A stretch of 64,000 bases of DNA. Origin: Janthinobacterium sp. ROICE36 (lineage in GTDB: Bacteria; Pseudomonadota; Gammaproteobacteria; Burkholderiales; Burkholderiaceae_D). This document shows, piece after piece, positions 23,428 through 32,894 of this stretch (the stretch's first letter is position 1; every line of letters begins with the position of its first letter). Both the position numbers and the translations under genes were made by a program. The stretch lies in NCBI RefSeq assembly GCF_002869965.1, contig NZ_PEBS01000014.1:1-64000 (forward strand). Reading direction: 5' to 3'. The notes beneath the pieces were generated by a model, which saw nothing but the letters and a program-made list of their open reading frames with translations, was not told the DNA's origin and did no database searches.

Positions 23428-26400
23428 CGCACCGTCACCACGCTCTTGCCGCCGGACCCCGGCTGCACGAGGATGCGGGTGGCGATGCGCTCCGTCATTT
23501 CCTGGACGTGCGAGATGACGCCCACCTTGCGGCCCATCGCTTGCAAGCCGTCCAGCGCATCCATGGCCACGCGCAGGGTTTCCGTGTCCAGGCTGCCGAA
23601 ACCTTCGTCGATGAACAGCGATTCTACGCGCACCCGGTTCGACGATAGCGAGGCCAGGCCCAGCGCGAGGGCCAGCGAGACGAGGAACGATTCGCCGCCC
23701 GACAGCGAGTGCACGGAGCGCAGCTCGCCGCCCATGTCCTGGTCGCGCACCATCAGGCCGAGCGACGGATTGTTCGGGTTGTCGATGCGCTCCAGCTGAT
23801 AGCGGCGCGCCAGGTGGTTCAAATGCGCGTTGGCATAGCCCAGCAGCACTTCCAGCGTGAATTGCTGCGCATAGTTGCGAAATTTCTTGCCGTCGGCCGA
23901 GCCGATCAATTCATTCAGGCTGGCCCAGCGCCGTTCGATGATGGCTTGCGCCTCGATTTGCGCCAGCATCGCGTGCGCGCTGTGGCGCCTGGCGTCGTCC
24001 TGCGCGATGGCCAGGCGTAAGCGCGTCGCTTCCTGGTTGGCCGCCTGGCGTTCCGCGCCAAGCGCGTCAAGCGCGGCCTGTAGCGCGGCGACGTCCGTTT
24101 CCAGTGCTTCCGGTGGCCGCTCCAGGTGATCCGCATGCTGCTGCCGGCGCTCGGCCAGCACGGAGAGCGCCGCCGTGTGGCGGTCGGCGATCACTTGCAG
24201 GGCGTCCCGTTCGGCGCGCATGGCTTCCGGCGCGATGGCCAGATGCGCGCGCAAATCGTCAAGCGTGGCGGGCGCGTGAGCGGGATGGACAAGCTGGAAC
24301 TGGCGCAGCCAGTCCTCCAGCGCTGCCGCGGCATCGCTGTCTTGTTGGCGCAAGGTATCCAGACGCAGGGTCGCTTGCGCGCACGCTTCATCGAGCCGCG
24401 CGCGCGCCTGGCTGGCCGACTGCGCCGCCGCTTGCTGCTGCGCCAGCAGCTCCTTGCCTGCCGTGATGGCGGCTGCCAGTGCGCGCTCGACCTCGGCCAC
24501 GCCCTGGCCCTGCCATAGCGCGTTGCGCTGCGCTTGCAGTGCCGTGCGCTGTTTGTCGGTGGCGGCAAAGGCGGCGTGGGCTTCCTGCGCCGTTTGCTGC
24601 GCCTTGCCGGCGGCCAGCAGCACCGCTTCCAGCTGCGCTGCCAGAGTCGCCAGCGCGTGGCCGCGGTTGTCCTGGTCTGCCTGCTGTTTCAGCCATTGCC
24701 GGCTTTCCGTTTCGCGCGCCGCGCGGAAGTCGGCCGGTCCTGCGCGCCAGCTGTCTTTCCAGTCCTCGGCGCCGTCGGCGTCGGCAAAGGCGGCATCGAG
24801 CTGCGCCAGCAAGGCATCGAGCGCGGCGCGCGCCGTCTCGCCCTTGTCGGCATTGCCGGCTTGCTGCGCTTGCAGCTGCGCCAGCCGCGCTTGCGCATCG
24901 GCGACGGTGCTTGTGCAGCGCGCGTGGTCGCTGGCCGCCAGTTCATGCGCCGCCTGCGCTTGTTCGCGCCGCGCGCTGGCCTGGCGCAGCGCCGCCTCCT
25001 GCTGCGCCAGCGCCTGCATGCCGGCCGCATTGGCTGCCAGCTGCTGCGTGAACCAGTCCGCGCGCTGGTTTTCCGGCGGCAGTTGCAGCTTGTCGCCATG
25101 CGGCCGCCACTGCGTTTCCAGGGTGGCGATGGCGGGCGGCAGAGCCGCCAGTTCGGTTTCTATTTGTGCCTGTTCGCGCGCATAGCCGGCCAGCGCCGAC
25201 TTGTGCGTGGCCAGCTGCTCCAGATTGCTGCGCGATTGCGTGCGGCAGGCCAGTACTTCATCTTGCAAGCTGGCCAGCATCGCCTGCAAAGCGTGATCGG
25301 CGTGGCTGTACGGATGGTCGAGTGCGCCGCAGACGGGGCAGGGCTGCTCGTCCTGCAAGGTGGCGCGCAGCTGTTCGACGCTGGCCGCGCATGCCGCTTC
25401 GGCACCTTTCAAGGATTTTTCCGCCTGCGCCAAGCGGGCCTCCAGCAGCGCCGTCTGCGCCGCTTCCGTCGCCAATGCCGTACTTTCCGCTTGCGCTGCC
25501 TGCGCCAGCTGGGCTGCCCTGGCTTGCCAGTGCGCCAGCGCCTGCTGCTGGCGTGCCAGTTCGCTCCAGGTTTTTTCCGCGCTGGTCAAAATGCGCGCGT
25601 GCGCTTCCAGCTGGCCGCGCTGTTCCTGCAGCCCCTGGCCATCGATGGCATGCACGGCGGCTGTCGCTTCGCGCCGTTCGGCATCGCGCGCCGCCAGCAC
25701 GGCTGCGGCGCTGGCCAGCGCCGCTTGCGCCGCCTGCGTGGCGTCAAAGGCCTGGTGCACCTGGCGTGCCGAATCGGCCATGCTGGCGTCGGCCGCATCG
25801 GCTTGCGCGGCCGCTTGCCCGGCCTGGGCGAACAATTGATCCCACAACTGCCACGCTTGCGCCAGCGCCTGCCACTGCTGGTGCGATGCCAGCCACTGGC
25901 GTCCCGCTTCCTGTTCCGCCTGCGCGGCGTGCTGGCGCTGCTGCAGCGCGTGCAGCGTGGCGCGCGCCGATTCGTTGGCCTGGTCGGCGGCCAGGGCGCC
26001 ATCTTGCGCCTGGCGGTGCGCGGGCAAGTGGGCGGCAATGCCGGCGTCGAGCGCCTTGGCTTGATCGAGCTGGGGCGCGGCATCGCGCTGCGCCGCTTCA
26101 CGGGCCAGCAAGGCTGTGGCCGCCAGCTGCAAGGCCTGCGCCAGTTGCGCTTCGCTGGCCACGGCGTGCGCCGCCTGCGCGCGCGACGCTTCCAGCGCGG
26201 CGCCGGTGCTGGCGATCTCGCCCGCCAGGCGCGCCACGTCGTCGATCAGGGGGCGCGCCGGTTGCAGCAATTCCCACTGCGCCAGCGCCGCGCGGCGTTC
26301 TTCGGCAGCGGCGCGTTCAAAGGCCGCGCTATCGAGCGCCTCTTGCGCGGCGCTGACCTGGGTTTGCAGCTTGTGCGTCTCCTGGTGCCAGCGCTGCTGC

Positions 26401-27182
26401 AGTTCCAGCACTGCCTTGCGCAAGTCGATCGTTTGCAAGGTGGTCTCGGCTGCGCCGCACAGCACCTCGGTCTCGGTGCGTGCTTCCGGCGACAAGGGCC
26501 GCTGGTCGGCCAGTTTTTCGCCCAGGCGTTCGAGGACCTGCTTTTCCTTTTTCGCCCGCTCGAAGGCGCGCATGGAAATATCGGTATAGATGCTGCTGCC
26601 CGTCAGGGTTTCCAGCAACTCTCCCCGTTCATTGTCTTCCGTCTTGAGGAAGGTGGAAAATTCGTTCTGCGCCAGCAGCACGGCGCGCGTAAACTGGTCG
26701 AACGACAGGCCGATGCGTTTTTCGATCTCTTCCTTGACTTCCGTCTTGGTGCCGCCGATGGGTTGCAGCGCGGGCAGCTGGTGCAAGCTCATGGCGGTCG
26801 CCTGCAGCGCCCCTTCGGCCCGGGTGCGCGAGCGGCGCACGCTCCAGCGCGCGCGGTAGCTCGCACCATCGTTGCCGACGAAATCGACTTGCGCGTAACC
26901 GTCCGGCGTGCCGCGGCGCAGCAGGGTGCGCGTATCCTGGGCGTTGACGGTTTCCTTGCCCACGTCAGGCAAGGCGCTGCCCCGGCCCAGCACTTTCAGC
27001 AGGCGCGGCGTGGCGTCGTACAGGGCCAGGCACAGCGCGTCGAGCAGGGTGCTCTTGCCCGCGCCCGTGGGGCCACTGATGGCAAACAGGCCGGAAGATG
27101 CCAGCGGCTCCTGCTGGAAGTCGACTTCAAATTCGCCAGCCAGCGAGGCCAGGTTCTTACCGCTGATTTTCAGGATTTTCAT
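23424..27182 (-). CDS. sbcC: Exonuclease subunit SbcC (Rad50-like)
   Basis: SbcC is the SMC-like ATPase of SbcCD, which cleaves DNA hairpins and blocked ends. The 1252-residue protein has Walker A GPTGAGKS at residues 37-44, very long Ala/Gln-rich coiled coils, the zinc hook CPVC at 615-618 almost exactly in the middle, and the C-terminal ABC signature LSGGESFLVSLALALGLASL with Walker B (VESLFIDEGFGSLD). It lies 16 bases after sbcD. The coils are unusually Ala-rich, as expected in GC-rich genomes. Confidence 0.97.
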   Translation of the reverse strand: MKILKISGKNLASLAGEFEVDFQQEPLASSGLFAISGPTGAGKSTLLDALCLALYDATPRLLKVLGRGSALPDVGKETVNAQDTRTLLRRGTPDGYAQVDFVGNDGASYRARWSVRRSRTRAEGALQATAMSLHQLPALQPIGGTKTEVKEEIEKRIGLSFDQFTRAVLLAQNEFSTFLKTEDNERGELLETLTGSSIYTDISMRAFERAKKEKQVLERLGEKLADQRPLSPEARTETEVLCGAAETTLQTIDLRKAVLELQQRWHQETHKLQTQVSAAQEALDSAAFERAAAEERRAALAQWELLQPARPLIDDVARLAGEIASTGAALEASRAQAAHAVASEAQLAQALQLAATALLAREAAQRDAAPQLDQAKALDAGIAAHLPAHRQAQDGALAADQANESARATLHALQQRQHAAQAEQEAGRQWLASHQQWQALAQAWQLWDQLFAQAGQAAAQADAADASMADSARQVHQAFDATQAAQAALASAAAVLAARDAERREATAAVHAIDGQGLQEQRGQLEAHARILTSAEKTWSELARQQQALAHWQARAAQLAQAAQAESTALATEAAQTALLEARLAQAEKSLKGAEAACAASVEQLRATLQDEQPCPVCGALDHPYSHADHALQAMLASLQDEVLACRTQSRSNLEQLATHKSALAGYAREQAQIETELAALPPAIATLETQWRPHGDKLQLPPENQRADWFTQQLAANAAGMQALAQQEAALRQASARREQAQAAHELAASDHARCTSTVADAQARLAQLQAQQAGNADKGETARAALDALLAQLDAAFADADGAEDWKDSWRAGPADFRAARETESRQWLKQQADQDNRGHALATLAAQLEAVLLAAGKAQQTAQEAHAAFAATDKQRTALQAQRNALWQGQGVAEVERALAAAITAGKELLAQQQAAAQSASQARARLDEACAQATLRLDTLRQQDSDAAAALEDWLRQFQLVHPAHAPATLDDLRAHLAIAPEAMRAERDALQVIADRHTAALSVLAERRQQHADHLERPPEALETDVAALQAALDALGAERQAANQEATRLRLAIAQDDARRHSAHAMLAQIEAQAIIERRWASLNELIGSADGKKFRNYAQQFTLEVLLGYANAHLNHLARRYQLERIDNPNNPSLGLMVRDQDMGGELRSVHSLSGGESFLVSLALALGLASLSSNRVRVESLFIDEGFGSLDTETLRVAMDALDGLQAMGRKVGVISHVQEMTERIATRILVQPGSGGKSVVTVR

Positions 27183-27198
27183 GTTTTTTCTGGTGCAG

Positions 27199-28425
27199 TC
27201 AGGCGCCGGGCAGCAGCAGTTCGGCCAGCGCCGAGAGGAGTTCTTGTGGCGCTTCCTTGGCGTATTTTTGCAAGTACAGGCGGCGGAAGATGTCGTCGGG
27301 CTGCAGCTGGCCCAATTGGTCGAGCGTCATGTTCTCGGGCGCGCTGCTGCGCGGGGCGCTTGAGGTTTCGATTTTCGCCAGGCGCACGCTCTTGCCGTCG
27401 AGTGCCGTTTCGATGCGCGTGCGCAGGCCCGGCTCGGGCGCATCCAGGCGCACGCGCACTTCCAGGAATGGCTGCGTTTCCGGTGGCGCCGCAGGCACGT
27501 CGAGGGCGGCCAGCTGCGCCAGCACTTCGGCAATCGGCGCCGGCGTGGCGGGCACGCGCAGCAGGGGCACGGCGCGCGGCACCTCGATGGCGCGCACCGA
27601 CTGCAGCGTTTCGCCTTCGATGTCGAGGCACAGCACCTGGTGGCGGTAGTTCACTTCGGCAAACGACAGGGGAATCGGGCTGCCGCAGTAGCGGATATAT
27701 TCTTGCCCGCCGACGGTTTGCGCCTTGTGCAAATGGCCCAGCGCCGCGTAGGCGATGGCGGCGTCGAAGATCCCCGATGGCAGCATCTCGGTGCCGCCGA
27801 TGACGATGCGCCGTTCGGAGTCGTTCGACATCTCGCCTCCCACCATGTGGCAATGGCCCATGGCGAGGATGGCTTGCCCGGGCTGGCGGCGCGCCAGCGC
27901 CAGATCCGTCAACTGGCGGTACAGCAGGGCGATGCCGCCCAGGTAGGCATCCTGGATATCGCCGGCCGGCAGCTTCGGCACGTCGCCGGGGCGCAAGAAA
28001 GGCACGGCCAGGCACCAGGCCTGCACCTGCCCATCGGCGCCCGACAAGGGCAGCAGCAGGCGTTCCAGGTCGACGTCGCCATTCTCGCCGCGCAGCAAAT
28101 GGCCGATGACGTGCGTGCCGTGCGCGGCCAGCAGGGGGGCTGGCGCTTCGAGCCGTCCGGCCGAATCGTGGTTGCCGGCGACGACGATCAACTGCAGTGC
28201 GGGCAGGCGCGCGCGCGCCTGCTGCAGGAACACGTACAGCTGCTTTTGCGAGGCGGCCGACGGGTTGGCGTTGTCGAACACGTCGCCCGCCACCAGCAGC
28301 ACGTCGACGCGTTCGGCCACGAGCGTGTCGAGCAGCCAGTCGAGGAAGCGCTGGTGCTCGTAGCCCCGTTCATAATTATGCAGGGTCTGGCCCAGATGCC
28401 AGTCGGAAGTGTGCAGCAGGCGCAT
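27199..28425 (-). CDS. sbcD: Exonuclease subunit SbcD (Mre11-like)
   Basis: SbcD is the manganese nuclease partner of SbcC. The 408-residue protein begins MRLLHTSDWHLGQTLHNYER, with metal ligands in SDWH, GDVFDN and AGNHDS, and a later GHCH (MGHCHMVGG) and GHLHKA. The frame is open upstream to 28650, but homologues begin at the MRLLHTSDWHLG methionine. The family's C-terminal capping domain is present. It forms an operon with sbcC. Confidence 0.97.
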   Translation of the reverse strand: MRLLHTSDWHLGQTLHNYERGYEHQRFLDWLLDTLVAERVDVLLVAGDVFDNANPSAASQKQLYVFLQQARARLPALQLIVVAGNHDSAGRLEAPAPLLAAHGTHVIGHLLRGENGDVDLERLLLPLSGADGQVQAWCLAVPFLRPGDVPKLPAGDIQDAYLGGIALLYRQLTDLALARRQPGQAILAMGHCHMVGGEMSNDSERRIVIGGTEMLPSGIFDAAIAYAALGHLHKAQTVGGQEYIRYCGSPIPLSFAEVNYRHQVLCLDIEGETLQSVRAIEVPRAVPLLRVPATPAPIAEVLAQLAALDVPAAPPETQPFLEVRVRLDAPEPGLRTRIETALDGKSVRLAKIETSSAPRSSAPENMTLDQLGQLQPDDIFRRLYLQKYAKEAPQELLSALAELLLPGA

Positions 28426-28492
28426 GGTGGGGCAAGGGTAGGGAAGACAGGCGCCAATATAGCAGGAATGGCGCCAGGCGCCAGCGGCTGGA

Positions 28493-31400
28493 TCAAAGCA
28501 CTGCAGCACCCACGCGATAAGTGTTCCTGCCTTCCTGCTTGGCCTGGTACAGCAGCACGTCGGCGCGCTGCAGCAGCACGGCAGGGGGAATGTCTTCGGC
28601 GCGGTAGAAGGCCAGGCCAATGCTGGCGGAAATGCGCACGGTGATGCCATCGAGTTCGAACGGCTGCTGCATGGCGGCGACGACCTTTTCCGCCAGCAGA
28701 GCCGCGTCGTCGGGCTTGGCGATCTGTTCCATGATGATGGTGAATTCGTCGCCGCCCAGGCGGGCGATGATGTCGGTGACGCGCATGGTTTGCGTCAGGC
28801 GCTGGGCGAAGGCGCGCAGCAGGGCGTCGCCGGTGCCGTGTCCATGCGTGTCGTTGACGGGCTTGAAACGGTCGATATCCATGTACATGACGGCCATCAG
28901 GTGCTGCTGCTGGCGGCTCGCGTGCATGGCATCGCTGAGTTTTTGCTGGAAGCCGGCGCGGTTCGACAAGCCGGTCAGCGCATCGACCTGGGCCAGCTTC
29001 AGCAAGCGCTGTTTTTCGCGCTTTTGCACGGTGATATCCTGGCGCATCACGTGAAAACCCGCCACCTGCAGCTTGTCTTCGCCGATCTGCGGGATGTAGA
29101 TCACTTCCATGCAGCGTTCGATGCCTTCCTTTTCATCTTCTTCCTCGAAGCTCAAGGTTTCGCCCGCCAGCACGCGTTCGATATACGGCGCCACCGTGCG
29201 GTAGCGCGCTTCGCCCACCGTCTCGCGCACGCTGCTGCCCAGCGCCAGCCGGCCCGTCAGGCCGAATTCGCGTTCATAGGCGATGTTCAGGAAACGGTAG
29301 ATCTGCTCGGCGTCGATGTAGGCGACCATTGCCGGCAAGGTGTCGGCAATGGTGCGCAGGCGCGCTTCGCTTTCCAGCAGCGCCACTTCCGATTCGCGCA
29401 AGGTGGTGATGTCGTCCAGGCTGCCCACGTAGCCTTCGATCTGGCCGTCGATGAGGATGGGGGCAATTTTAACGGAGACCCAGACCAGCCTGCCGTCGGG
29501 TTGCAGGCAGCGCAAGGTGGACTGGAAGGGCGCGTGGCTGCGCGTAAGCTGTTCCAGCGCCACGTGCATCAGCGGATAGTCGTCCGGGTGCAGGGCGCTG
29601 GTCCAGCCGGCGCCCAGGGCGGCGGCGCGCGGCAGGCCCGTGATCGATTCGAAGGTGCGGTTGACGTAGGTGCAGCGGCGCTGGCGGTCCAGGCGCACCA
29701 GTCCGAGCGGCGAGGCGTCGTTGACGGCGGCCAGTTCGGCCTGTTTCTGGCGCAGTTCCAGTTCCTGCTGGCGGCGCTGCGAGATATCCTCGGCGATGCA
29801 CAGGATATGTTCGATCTGCTGGCGCTCGTCGAACACGGGCACGGAGACGGCGCGCAGGTAACGCAGGCTGCCATCGCGCAGGCGCAAGGGCTTTTCCGTA
29901 TGCTCGATGACGCCGCGCTCGGCCAGGATGGCGCGGTCGTCTTCGGCATCGTGCAGGCCGAAGCCGGGCGGAAAGGCCTGGCAATCGGTCTTGCCGATGA
30001 CGTCGGCGGCCAGGTGGCCGGTGATATCCTCGGCCGCCTTGTTCCACACCTCCATCTTGCCGAAATTTTCCGGACGCGCGCTTTTTACGTAGACCAGCAC
30101 CGGCAAATGGTCGATCAGCGACTGCAGGAAGCTGCGGTTATCCTGCAGCGCCAGTTCGTCGTGCTTGCGCGCGCTGATGTCGCGCGAGGTGACGGCTACG
30201 CCGTCGGTGATGGGCACCACCTGGTGGCGCAGCCAGCGCGTGCCGCCCGAGGCCAGTGTCAGTTCGAATTCGTCCTCCAGCGGCTGGCCCGTTTCCATCA
30301 CCAGCACGAAGCGCTTGAAAAAACGCTCGCCGCGCAGCAGCGGCACCTGCGGCAGTACGCGCTGGCCCAGCAGTTCGGAGCGTGGCTTGCCCAGCATGTC
30401 GGCGGCCCGCTCGTTGACGTCGGCGAAGATGAAGTCTTCCACCGGCTTGCCCGGCGCGGGGCGCCAGGCCTTCAGCAGCAGCACGGCATCGAGGCTGCCC
30501 TGGTGCGCTGCGCGCAGCAAGGCTTGCGTTTCCTTGGCCTGGCGGATGCTGCGGCGCAGGCGTGCACTCTGACGCATCAGCAGAGCAGTAAAGCCGGCAA
30601 TGAGCACGCTGGCAGCGAGCAGCGCGCCGACATACGCCAGGCGGCGATGTTCGAAGCGCGTCAGGGCAACGGCACGGCTGACGCCCACCACGGCCAGCAG
30701 CGGGTAGCGCGACAGTTCGCGGTAGCTGTAGATGCGCGCCGTCGCGTCGACGGGCGGCTCGATCAGCAGTTCTTCGGGCGCGTGCCGGGGCGCACCAGGC
30801 ATGCGGAAGTCGATGCGGTCGCTGAGGATCAATTGCTCGCCGATGCGCCCCACCGTCAGGCCGCTGTCGCGCGCCACCAGCATCAGCGCGCCCTGTGCGT
30901 CGAGGTTCAGGCGGTCGTAGTCGTCGACAAAATACGTGGGGTCGACGTGGATGATGATGGCGCCGGCAAAGCCGCCCTGCGCATCGTTCAGGCGGCGTGC
31001 CAGGCGGATGGTCCAGTGCTTGCTGCCAGCGTCGAGCATGGGCGTGTCGACCAGGGCCGTGTCGGACGTATTCGCGGCCAGTGCCCTGAAAAATGCCTGC
31101 TTGGCCAGGTTTTCCGGAAAATACGCGTTGGCGCTGTCGGTCACATTGCCTTGCGCGTCGATGAGGGCGATCGGCAGTGCCAGCTTCGACGGCAGCACGC
31201 TGTCGAGCAGGCCCTGGCGGCGCGTGAATTCATTCAGGCGCAGCCCGCCGTCCGTTTCCTCGTATTTGAGCTTGAACAGTTGGGTGGCGTGGTCCGTCTG
31301 GCGCAGAGTGAAACTGGTATGGTCGGCCAGAGTGCGCGCCAGCGACTGACTGACGGCCACGGCGTCGCGCACGGCGCTGGCGCGCTCCTGGCTCACCTGG

Positions 31401-31513
31401 TAAAAGACGGCCGCCCACAGCGCCAGCAGCAAGATAAGCGCAAACAGGGGCACCAGGCTGAGTCGGTACAGGCGGCGGGCAAGGCGTTGCAGGGATATTG
31501 TTATCGCTATCAC
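28493..31513 (-). CDS. Membrane PAS-GGDEF diguanylate cyclase
   Basis: A 1006-residue inner-membrane sensor enzyme. Membrane helix 1 is about residues 19-41 and helix 2 about 290-312 (VGALLAASVLIAGFTALLMR), enclosing a periplasmic dCache-like sensor (PIALIDAQGNVTDSANAYFP). Four PAS repeats follow, at about 325-835 (for example DGVAVTSRDISARKHDELAL and QGNL-like LRDGSLRYLRAVSVPVFDER). The C-terminal GGDEF domain has GGDEF intact at 920-924 and an RVTD inhibitory I-site at 911-914, five residues before it. It should make cyclic-di-GMP with product inhibition. There is no EAL domain. The input ligand is unknown. Confidence 0.93.
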   Translation of the reverse strand: MIAITISLQRLARRLYRLSLVPLFALILLLALWAAVFYQVSQERASAVRDAVAVSQSLARTLADHTSFTLRQTDHATQLFKLKYEETDGGLRLNEFTRRQGLLDSVLPSKLALPIALIDAQGNVTDSANAYFPENLAKQAFFRALAANTSDTALVDTPMLDAGSKHWTIRLARRLNDAQGGFAGAIIIHVDPTYFVDDYDRLNLDAQGALMLVARDSGLTVGRIGEQLILSDRIDFRMPGAPRHAPEELLIEPPVDATARIYSYRELSRYPLLAVVGVSRAVALTRFEHRRLAYVGALLAASVLIAGFTALLMRQSARLRRSIRQAKETQALLRAAHQGSLDAVLLLKAWRPAPGKPVEDFIFADVNERAADMLGKPRSELLGQRVLPQVPLLRGERFFKRFVLVMETGQPLEDEFELTLASGGTRWLRHQVVPITDGVAVTSRDISARKHDELALQDNRSFLQSLIDHLPVLVYVKSARPENFGKMEVWNKAAEDITGHLAADVIGKTDCQAFPPGFGLHDAEDDRAILAERGVIEHTEKPLRLRDGSLRYLRAVSVPVFDERQQIEHILCIAEDISQRRQQELELRQKQAELAAVNDASPLGLVRLDRQRRCTYVNRTFESITGLPRAAALGAGWTSALHPDDYPLMHVALEQLTRSHAPFQSTLRCLQPDGRLVWVSVKIAPILIDGQIEGYVGSLDDITTLRESEVALLESEARLRTIADTLPAMVAYIDAEQIYRFLNIAYEREFGLTGRLALGSSVRETVGEARYRTVAPYIERVLAGETLSFEEEDEKEGIERCMEVIYIPQIGEDKLQVAGFHVMRQDITVQKREKQRLLKLAQVDALTGLSNRAGFQQKLSDAMHASRQQQHLMAVMYMDIDRFKPVNDTHGHGTGDALLRAFAQRLTQTMRVTDIIARLGGDEFTIIMEQIAKPDDAALLAEKVVAAMQQPFELDGITVRISASIGLAFYRAEDIPPAVLLQRADVLLYQAKQEGRNTYRVGAAVL

Positions 31514-31794
31514 GGGCGCTTGCAGGCTGGATTCATGGTAAAGGGGAGGGGCGGCGTGGCGCGCATGATAGCCGATTCGGCTGCCTTGCGGCTAACCCTG
31601 TTGCCGCCGCTGCCATCGTCTGTTCGCGGTCTGTCGCTGGGCTTATTCTGCGTTAAATCAAGTTTCTGTGGTGCCGCGCACGCAAAAAAAAGCACGCCGG
31701 CGGCGACACGGGCTGGTGCCGTGGCAGAAAAAGTACAATTGCGCCCCCATCCTCATTAAAATGAGCGCTTCTACCTCCCATATCGAAAGTTGTC

Positions 31795-32166
31795 ATGCAG
31801 AGTAAAAAGCCCGACGCGGCAAGACTGGACAAGATCGTGGCCGAAGCGCGCCGCGCCGCCGACCAGCGCGAGAGCGGCTACCGCGAGCGCTCGCTGAAGA
31901 TGTATCCGTGGGTGTGCGGTCGCTGCACGCGCGAATTTACGCGTGCCAACGTGCAGCAACTGACGGTGCACCACCGCGACCATAATCATGACAACAATCC
32001 GCCGGACGGCAGCAACTGGGAATTGCTGTGCCTGTATTGCCACGACAATGAGCACTCGCGCTACCTGGAAGCGGACCGCGGCGCCGGCCTGCTGTCGGCC
32101 GAGGTAGCGCCTGCCACCCACAATCCCTTCGCCGCGCTGGCCGGTCTGATCAAGAAGAAGGACTGA
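31795..32166 (+). CDS. yajD: YajD-like HNH family protein
   Basis: A 123-residue protein with the HNH core VCGRCTREFTRANVQQLTVH, HRDHNHDNNPPDGSNWELLC, and LYCHDNEHSRY. The two CxxC pairs bind zinc, and HHRDHNHD/DNEH gives the metal-finger histidines. It resembles E. coli YajD, whose role is unknown; a DNA nuclease activity is inferred from the fold. The next gene begins 22 bases downstream. Confidence 0.88.
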   Translation: MQSKKPDAARLDKIVAEARRAADQRESGYRERSLKMYPWVCGRCTREFTRANVQQLTVHHRDHNHDNNPPDGSNWELLCLYCHDNEHSRYLEADRGAGLLSAEVAPATHNPFAALAGLIKKKD

Positions 32167-32188
32167 GCGGGCCGCCGGCCCCCACCCC

Positions 32189-32857
32189 ATGCGCATCTTG
32201 CTGACCGAAGACGATCCGCAACTGGGTCGCGCCACGCAGATCGGCCTGGAACAGGGCGGCTATGCCGTCGACTGGGTCACGAGCGCTGAACAGGCGCACA
32301 CGGCCGTGCGCCTGCACGACTATGGCTGCATCCTGCTCGACCTGGGTTTGCCGGGGCAGGACGGCATGCAGGCGCTGGGCGTGCTGCGCGACCAGGGCTA
32401 CAGCGGCGCCGTGCTGATCGTCACGGCGCGTGACAAGGTGGGCGAGCGTATAGCGGGCCTGGACGCGGGCGCCGACGATTTTTTGGTGAAACCGTTTGAC
32501 CTTGACGAGCTGGCCGCGCGCATCCGCAGCGCCTGCCGGCGCGCCGCCGGTCGCCTGCGCGAAAACCTCGTGCATGGCGAGCTGATGCTCGATATCGCGC
32601 ACCGGCAGGTGACGCAAGGCGGCTTGCCCGTGACCTTGACGGTGAAGGAGTTCCGCATCCTGCAACTGCTGCTGGAACACGGTGGCCGGGTGCTGAGCCG
32701 GGAACAGCTGGAAAAAAACCTGTACAGCTGGGGTGGCGAAGTGGAGAGCAATGCCGTGCAAGTGCATATCCACCACCTGCGCAAGAAGCTGGGGCGGGAC
32801 TTGATACGCACCGTGCATGCAATCGGTTATTGCATCGACAAGCCTAAAGCGGTTTGA
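32189..32857 (+). CDS. OmpR-family response regulator without adjacent kinase
   Basis: The 222-residue protein has a receiver domain with acidic pair D8/D9, phosphoacceptor D51 (ILLDLGLPGQDG) and K in FLVKPF. A winged-helix DNA-binding domain follows (LTVKEFRILQLLLEHGGRVL, SNAVQVHIHHLRKKLG). It is closest in style to QseB/TctD/PmrA regulators. These are normally followed by their kinase, but the next gene is a convergent TonB receptor, so it is an orphan here. The ATG at 32189 has no strong ribosome site. Confidence 0.93.
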   Translation: MRILLTEDDPQLGRATQIGLEQGGYAVDWVTSAEQAHTAVRLHDYGCILLDLGLPGQDGMQALGVLRDQGYSGAVLIVTARDKVGERIAGLDAGADDFLVKPFDLDELAARIRSACRRAAGRLRENLVHGELMLDIAHRQVTQGGLPVTLTVKEFRILQLLLEHGGRVLSREQLEKNLYSWGGEVESNAVQVHIHHLRKKLGRDLIRTVHAIGYCIDKPKAV

Positions 32858-32858
32858 C

Positions 32859-32890
32859 GAAAAAAAACGGGCGGCCCGGAGGCCGCCCGC
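32859..32890. terminator. Bidirectional terminator between response regulator and TonB receptor
   Basis: CGGGCGGCC and GGCCGCCCG pair around CGGA. Seven or eight A on the left give a T-run for the minus-strand receptor gene. Confidence 0.85.
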
Positions 32891-32894
32891 CTGA

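Noticed and set aside
24534..27803. 1089-aa plus-strand open frame opposite sbcC
   Set aside because: It mirrors a well-supported sbcC/sbcD and crosses their junction; Arg/Gln/Leu-rich composition is what the antisense of GC-rich coding DNA gives.
28790..31759. 989-aa plus-strand open frame opposite the PAS-GGDEF gene
   Set aside because: Shadow of a clear diguanylate cyclase; no domain or start signal of its own.
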